A model generated the notes under the pieces. It saw only the letters and a list, made by a program, of their open reading frames with translations, was not told the origin of the DNA and made no database searches. A DNA stretch of 39,237 bases from a virus: positions 1 to 39,237 of IMG/VR virus record IMGVR_UViG_3300023094_000020. One strand, 5' to 3'. Made by a program: the position numbers and the translations under genes. Positions 35,840 through 39,237 of the stretch are shown here, in pieces. How positions within the stretch are numbered: the stretch's first letter is position 1; each line of letters begins with the position of its first letter.

Positions 35840-36117
35840 AACTTTGCAAACTTTTGGCGGCAGGTTTTACAGAAGACCAAGCCAGAAGAATTACCAACCC
35901 TAGATTCGCTAAGGGTTACGACATAAAACAGAGGTTCGAGAACTGGGGAACCATCACGATTTTTATGTGGTGCCTCAACAAAGACGCTCGATTGAGCAGC
36001 TGGGTATTTTGGCTCAGCGACTCGCTTAAATGGACCTGCAAATTCTCACCAGCTGCACTAAAGGCTGCAACTATCGTCACCCATGATCGCTACCTTGTTT
36101 GGAGTGAAAAGAAATGA
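35833..36117 (+). CDS. Hypothetical protein (94 residues)
   Basis: The product MSKLCKLLAAGFTEDQARRI continues with a basic, Trp-rich middle (NWGTITIFMWCLNKDARLSS) and SLKWTCKFSPAALKAATIVT. ATGA overlaps occur on both sides. Function unknown. Confidence 0.68.
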   Translation: MSKLCKLLAAGFTEDQARRITNPRFAKGYDIKQRFENWGTITIFMWCLNKDARLSSWVFWLSDSLKWTCKFSPAALKAATIVTHDRYLVWSEKK

Positions 36118-36674
36118 GCGTATCCAGTTTTGATGAAGCACTTGTATGGGACCCTGAGTTTGCAAAACTCCCGGAGTCGTTAAGAACAAAAATTATTAAT
36201 CATATAAGAACGCAGGCTAGTGAGAACTACCAGCTAATGCAGCGCCTTGCCCCTGCGCCTACCGAAGAAATTGACTTGCGTGTGGAACTGGTTACCGCCT
36301 TGGCGAGAGCTGACGAGGCGCTAGCACTCACCGGAGTCTTCTATCAGAAACATCTGCTCTCCGAAAACCTGCGAAAGAACCTGCAGACTAAAAATTCGGA
36401 TCTGGCTCAAAATGCAAAGCTCGGTGAAATTCTCCTGCGTTTTATTGATCGCCTAAACGACCCATCGCCGAACGACCCGCTAACCCTGGTGGTTGTACAA
36501 CTTGTGGCCGCTGTGGATGCGGCTATGAAGGAAACTCAAACGGACCGGGCCGCAGAAAATGCCGCCTGGGTAGCGAAAAATCCGTTCTGGCCGTGCGACA
36601 GCGCTGAGCAGCAGGCCGAGTTCAAGGAATGGAAACTTCTTAAGCGCGCCGCTGAATCGGGAGCAATCGAATGA
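36114..36674 (+). CDS. Hypothetical helical protein (186 residues)
   Basis: The product MSVSSFDEALVWDPEFAKLP is helical throughout and acidic. The end AAESGAIE lies in linker copy 2. No family recognised. Confidence 0.68.
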   Translation: MSVSSFDEALVWDPEFAKLPESLRTKIINHIRTQASENYQLMQRLAPAPTEEIDLRVELVTALARADEALALTGVFYQKHLLSENLRKNLQTKNSDLAQNAKLGEILLRFIDRLNDPSPNDPLTLVVVQLVAAVDAAMKETQTDRAAENAAWVAKNPFWPCDSAEQQAEFKEWKLLKRAAESGAIE

Positions 36675-36677
36675 GCA
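36654..36677 (+). repeat. 24-bp gene-end linker repeat, copy 2
   Basis: It matches 35816-35839 with one mismatch and has the same position relative to the stop and the next start. Confidence 0.8.
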
Positions 36678-37177
36678 GGCTATTAGATATTTTGGTGCGA
36701 GAGCTAAAGGCATGGCCTGAAGGCTGTGACGAACTTTTCCAGACTTCATCCGGGCGGGTGATAGGCATTTCTGAATCAGACCCTGACTTAACAGAAAAGG
36801 TAGGCCCGTTCACATTAAATGATGAAGGGACCGATCCTCACGTTAATCGCGCCGAGTTTGAAGATGCTCGATCACGTATAGCCGCCCCTATCGTTGAGGC
36901 TGACGGAATGGGGGAGGCGGTGGCGATCATGACGCACGGATCGGAAGGTAACTGCTGTATCTGGTTCAGCCGACCGCCTGACGGAACGCTGCTGTACGCC
37001 TCGCAGCCCGCGCCGGTATCGGTTCCGTATGGCTGGAGACTGGTTCCACTGCACCCGACTATGGATATGCTTGATGCGTTGATGGAATGGAGCAAGGTCG
37101 GCAACGTCAATGCCTACAACAACATTCTCGAAGCCGCACCGGACTGCCTCGACAATGTCAAGGAGCTGAATCAATGA
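36671..37177 (+). CDS. Conserved phage hypothetical protein (168 residues)
   Basis: The product MSRLLDILVRELKAWPEGCD joins a small N-terminal domain to a C-terminal VPYGWRLVPLHPTMDMLDAL module, which many phages add to the ends of variable proteins. Function unknown. Confidence 0.7.
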   Translation: MSRLLDILVRELKAWPEGCDELFQTSSGRVIGISESDPDLTEKVGPFTLNDEGTDPHVNRAEFEDARSRIAAPIVEADGMGEAVAIMTHGSEGNCCIWFSRPPDGTLLYASQPAPVSVPYGWRLVPLHPTMDMLDALMEWSKVGNVNAYNNILEAAPDCLDNVKELNQ

Positions 37178-37389
37178 GATCCATCTACGGCAAGGAGTGC
37201 GCCAAGCATCCAGAATTGGCTGGCCGACGCTACTTGCCGAACAACAACTGCATCAAGTGTCACAGTGAATCGATGAAGATTCACAACGAGAGACGACGCA
37301 ATGCTCTACTTGAGCTAATAGCAGCCGCACAAGAATCGCGCCACTGCTCGCCAAGAATTGATCTGGCGTTGCAGGCGATGGGGAAATAG
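37174..37389 (+). CDS. Stand-alone zinc module like that of HNH nucleases (71 residues)
   Basis: The product MRSIYGKECAKHPELAGRRY is followed by LPNNNCIKCHSESMKIHNER. The C-x2-H-x-n-RRY-x-n-CIKC order resembles the N-terminal part of the HNH enzyme at 18313 (STCKRGH...QCIKC), but no HNH domain follows. ATGA links it to the upstream gene. Confidence 0.7.
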   Translation: MRSIYGKECAKHPELAGRRYLPNNNCIKCHSESMKIHNERRRNALLELIAAAQESRHCSPRIDLALQAMGK

Positions 37390-37391
37390 TT

Positions 37392-37577
37392 ATGCAGCAC
37401 AAGATACTATCAAATCCATACTACCTTGAAGGCAAGCTAGCATTTTTGGAGAATAAGCATGAGTGTCCTTATCAGCCAGGACCGGAGAAAGGACTTTGGT
37501 TGGCAGGAGTTGCAGAGATGCGCGAAGAACTTAGAGTTCTCAGAGAAAGCCTGTCATTGCAAGCACGAGCTAGGTGA
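37392..37577 (+). CDS. RMF/CrpP-like small protein
   Basis: A 61-residue protein, MQHKILSNPYYLEGKLAFLE, then NKHECPYQPGPEKGLWLAGV. The G-x-A-x-n-CPY-x6-8-WLAG pattern is that of ribosome modulation factor and its CrpP relatives. RMF dimerises idle 70S ribosomes, and phage copies might modulate host translation; some CrpP proteins were reported as antibiotic-modifying, which is disputed. A GGGGA site precedes the ATG. The end overlaps the next gene by 119 bases in another frame. Confidence 0.7.
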   Translation: MQHKILSNPYYLEGKLAFLENKHECPYQPGPEKGLWLAGVAEMREELRVLRESLSLQARAR

Positions 37578-37665
37578 GACAGGGGCGATTTTTCTGAGGA
37601 GTTACGGTGTACTGTATTGCAATGAATGTTCCGGACTTCAACCAATCAAACACGAGATCCGATAA
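37459..37665 (+). CDS. Putative zinc-binding protein overlapping the RMF-like gene (68 residues)
   Basis: The frame starts MSVLISQDRRKDFGWQELQR and has a CHCKHE and CNECSG pair suited to zinc. GGAG lies nine bases before the ATG. Its stop and the next start share a base (TAATG), which supports the frame. The 119-base out-of-frame overlap with the previous gene is exceptional here. Confidence 0.6.
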   Translation: MSVLISQDRRKDFGWQELQRCAKNLEFSEKACHCKHELGETGAIFLRSYGVLYCNECSGLQPIKHEIR

Positions 37666-37859
37666 TGAGCCAACGAATCAAGCTGAAATTCTTCCCGTTT
37701 CCAGATATGGTTTCGGATCTTGTGGTTAACTTGGCGGAGGCCGGATTCAATATCGAAATGAGTCCGTGCGAAGGTCAGGACTTCAGCGTAATGATTGCCG
37801 AGCGCTGTTATGAGGGGGAGGAGTGTACGGTATTGCCAACAGGTCCAACTATCCACTAA
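37665..37859 (+). CDS. Hypothetical protein (64 residues)
   Basis: The product MSQRIKLKFFPFPDMVSDLV has a ferredoxin-like beta-alpha-beta pattern and an acidic Cys-containing end. It is the last gene before the bidirectional terminator. Function unknown. Confidence 0.7.
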   Translation: MSQRIKLKFFPFPDMVSDLVVNLAEAGFNIEMSPCEGQDFSVMIAERCYEGEECTVLPTGPTIH

Positions 37860-37862
37860 AAG

Positions 37863-37889
37863 AAACCCCGCCTTGTGAGCGGGGTTTTT
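37863..37889. terminator. Bidirectional terminator between the accessory operon and tailspike gene
   Basis: AAACCCCGC (37863-37871) and GCGGGGTTT (37879-37887) form a 9-bp stem with a 7-nt loop. T-tracts exist on both strands, so it closes both converging units. Confidence 0.88.
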
Positions 37890-37892
37890 GTT

Positions 37893-39237
37893 TTAGCTGA
37901 CTACGTTAGCTTCTACTGTTGCGCTTGATAGCGTCATTGCACCGCCACCAGTTACTTCAAAGGTGTAAGTGCCTAGCGCAGAGTTAAGGAATACCTCTCG
38001 ATATACCGGACCAGAACCAAAAGAAGCTGCTGGGATTGTGATGATCGTGGTGCCGTTCATGTTTAGCAATACCGGAGCCGAAGCAGCGGAAGAGTTAAAG
38101 ATGTTAAGGCGAACACGAATAACAGTCGCGCCAGTAGGCAGGGTGAATCCGGACGGAGAAGACTTTATCATCGATACCGTATGGACTTCGCCAGTGATCG
38201 CCGTAAATAACTTACCCTGAGCAAATCCAGAGAACAGGCCAAGGCTAGGACTAAGGTCTCCAGTTTTTACATGGATGCTTGAGTTCGTTATAGGAGTTGA
38301 ATCCGTTCCTACATAGGCGTATTTGGCCACGCGAATCTTGTTGTTTGAGCCGTGAAATCCATTAATTGCACCAGCAAATTCGATGCCAGAGTTAGAAATC
38401 ACGTTAACGACGTTATCATGAACCTCAAGTTCATTGACGCCGCTGCCGCCTATATAAAGCCAGCGCGAATTTGAACCGCCAAAATCAGTAAGCCTACGGA
38501 ACATATCGTTGCTAATCATCCCAACCGTGCCCTCGTTGTAAGTCACACGAGTGCAGCTGCCCATGACAGAATCAAACAGAACGCCGAAAGACTGAACTGT
38601 CTTATATCCGGCAGAAACGTATTGATGAATGTCACCAATATTTACTGCTGATGTGCTGGAATCAGGAATCAGGACGGAAGTAGCGTCAATGATCTTGTAA
38701 GCGAAATCAAGTGCTCGCTGGTGAGTATACCCAGTTGATGCCCCTGCACGGCTAAGCGCATGGTTTCCGCGAATGCCGAGGAAGTTCGTATCTGTAATCG
38801 AGTGGTGGAACAGGCAGTCGTAAGTCTGGTTGTTGGTAATCGAGTTTCCGCTATCAGTAGCGCCACCAATGGCGTTCACGCTGAACCCGTAGGTGCACTT
38901 CGAAACCTCGTTGTTGTAAGCGTTGCCGGTGGTCAGGTTGCTGATTAGGCTGATGCCCTGATAGCAGTCATTAACCTTGTTGCCGAACACGCGAATATCT
39001 GAGTTTGCACCTTCGACTTCAATGCCATACAGGCCGACGTTGTCGATCACGTTGTTGCTAGCCACGCCTTTCTGCACGCCGGCATGACCAATACCAGACT
39101 CTTGCGTGCAACAGTTGATATTCACTGCGTCTGTTACAACGTCTGTGCATTCGACGTAGATAACACCCCAGCCCATGAAGTAATCAAGCTTGCCAACGCC
39201 TTCGCCAAGTACCCGTGCGCCATTGCAGCGAATGAAC
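37893..39237 (-). CDS. Tailspike or tail fiber with parallel beta-helix, C-terminal part
   Basis: The frame is open to the right edge, so the N-terminus is missing; at least 447 residues are present. Repeating Asn/Gly turns (NNVIDNVGLYGIEVEGANSD; VFGNKVNDCYQGISLISN) are typical of pectate-lyase-like beta helices. The last 100 residues, from about TAITGEVHTVSM, form a beta-sandwich-like C-terminal domain. Such spikes bind and often cut surface polysaccharide. Active-site acids cannot be assigned without the whole protein. Confidence 0.85.
   Translation of the reverse strand, partial: FIRCNGARVLGEGVGKLDYFMGWGVIYVECTDVVTDAVNINCCTQESGIGHAGVQKGVASNNVIDNVGLYGIEVEGANSDIRVFGNKVNDCYQGISLISNLTTGNAYNNEVSKCTYGFSVNAIGGATDSGNSITNNQTYDCLFHHSITDTNFLGIRGNHALSRAGASTGYTHQRALDFAYKIIDATSVLIPDSSTSAVNIGDIHQYVSAGYKTVQSFGVLFDSVMGSCTRVTYNEGTVGMISNDMFRRLTDFGGSNSRWLYIGGSGVNELEVHDNVVNVISNSGIEFAGAINGFHGSNNKIRVAKYAYVGTDSTPITNSSIHVKTGDLSPSLGLFSGFAQGKLFTAITGEVHTVSMIKSSPSGFTLPTGATVIRVRLNIFNSSAASAPVLLNMNGTTIITIPAASFGSGPVYREVFLNSALGTYTFEVTGGGAMTLSSATVEANVVS

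Noticed and set aside
1-39237. tRNA genes, CRISPR arrays, IS elements or an integrase
   Set aside because: No cloverleaf, regular repeat-spacer series, transposase or tyrosine/serine recombinase motif was recognised on either strand.

Overview
This window is a large part of the genome of a tailed double-stranded DNA phage (Caudoviricetes). The long tape measure protein, tail tube, tail terminator and HK97-type capsid genes point to a siphovirus. Shine-Dalgarno and sigma70-type promoter sequences, a lambda-R-type endolysin and an embedded Rz/Rz1 spanin pair indicate a Gram-negative host. Pseudomonas is my best guess from the overall look of the genes, but it is not proven by anything in the window. 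No tRNA, CRISPR array, integrase, transposase or CI-type repressor was seen.

Layout. (1) 1-7256, minus strand: 5' part of the tape measure gene, a tail-chaperone-position gene, tail tube with Ig domain, tail terminator, HK97 gp10-like protein, connector genes and a set of capsid/neck proteins, one with long repeats. Two small plus-strand cassettes (1735-2030 and 6485-7059), each with its own promoter and terminator, interrupt it. (2) 7311-10066, minus: major capsid protein, a decoration-like protein and a DUF2213 protease/scaffold. (3) 10159-12471, plus: portal and Mu F-like minor head protein, oppositely oriented to the rest of the head genes. (4) 12609-16248, minus: three small genes, large and small terminase, and a holin-like protein. 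(5) 16449-28456, minus: a long early operon of mostly small unknown genes joined by ATGA overlaps. It includes an HNH nuclease, an HTH/metallophosphoesterase, a DUF6378 protein, a lambda-phosphatase-like enzyme, RusA, DnaB helicase, a DUF1376 replication protein and, at its head, a Cro-like repressor. (6) 28683-33929, plus: an unknown protein divergent from Cro, a DNA methyltransferase, small genes, a RecE-like nuclease, SSB and two HTH proteins. (7) 33901-34784, minus: endolysin, Rz and a nested Rz1. (8) 34885-37859, plus: small accessory genes including an RMF-like protein. (9) 37893-39237, minus: the C-terminal part of a beta-helix tailspike. Both edges lie in minus-strand tail genes, so the genome was probably circular or permuted and the missing part is the tail tip region.

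How it works together. The main finding is regulatory. Seven copies of an 11-bp extended -10 element (minus strand TG-N-TAA-N-M-TA-N, M being A or C) stand at the heads of the minus-strand late units: tail, tube, head-associated proteins, protease/capsid, terminase, holin and endolysin. Most lie 25-27 nt from the start codon and none has a recognisable -35. Early and accessory units instead have ordinary -35/-10 promoters. A second system is a 14-bp palindrome, GTTCTCCGGAGAAC, often flanked symmetrically by TTAA. It occurs six times, at the Cro promoter, at the promoter behind the large terminase gene, and at the ends of genes in early, late and lysis units. That layout resembles dispersed repressor sites (stoperators). 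A third candidate is a roughly 185-nt structured leader RNA in front of two small genes, the second encoding a minimal DnaJ-type zinc finger.
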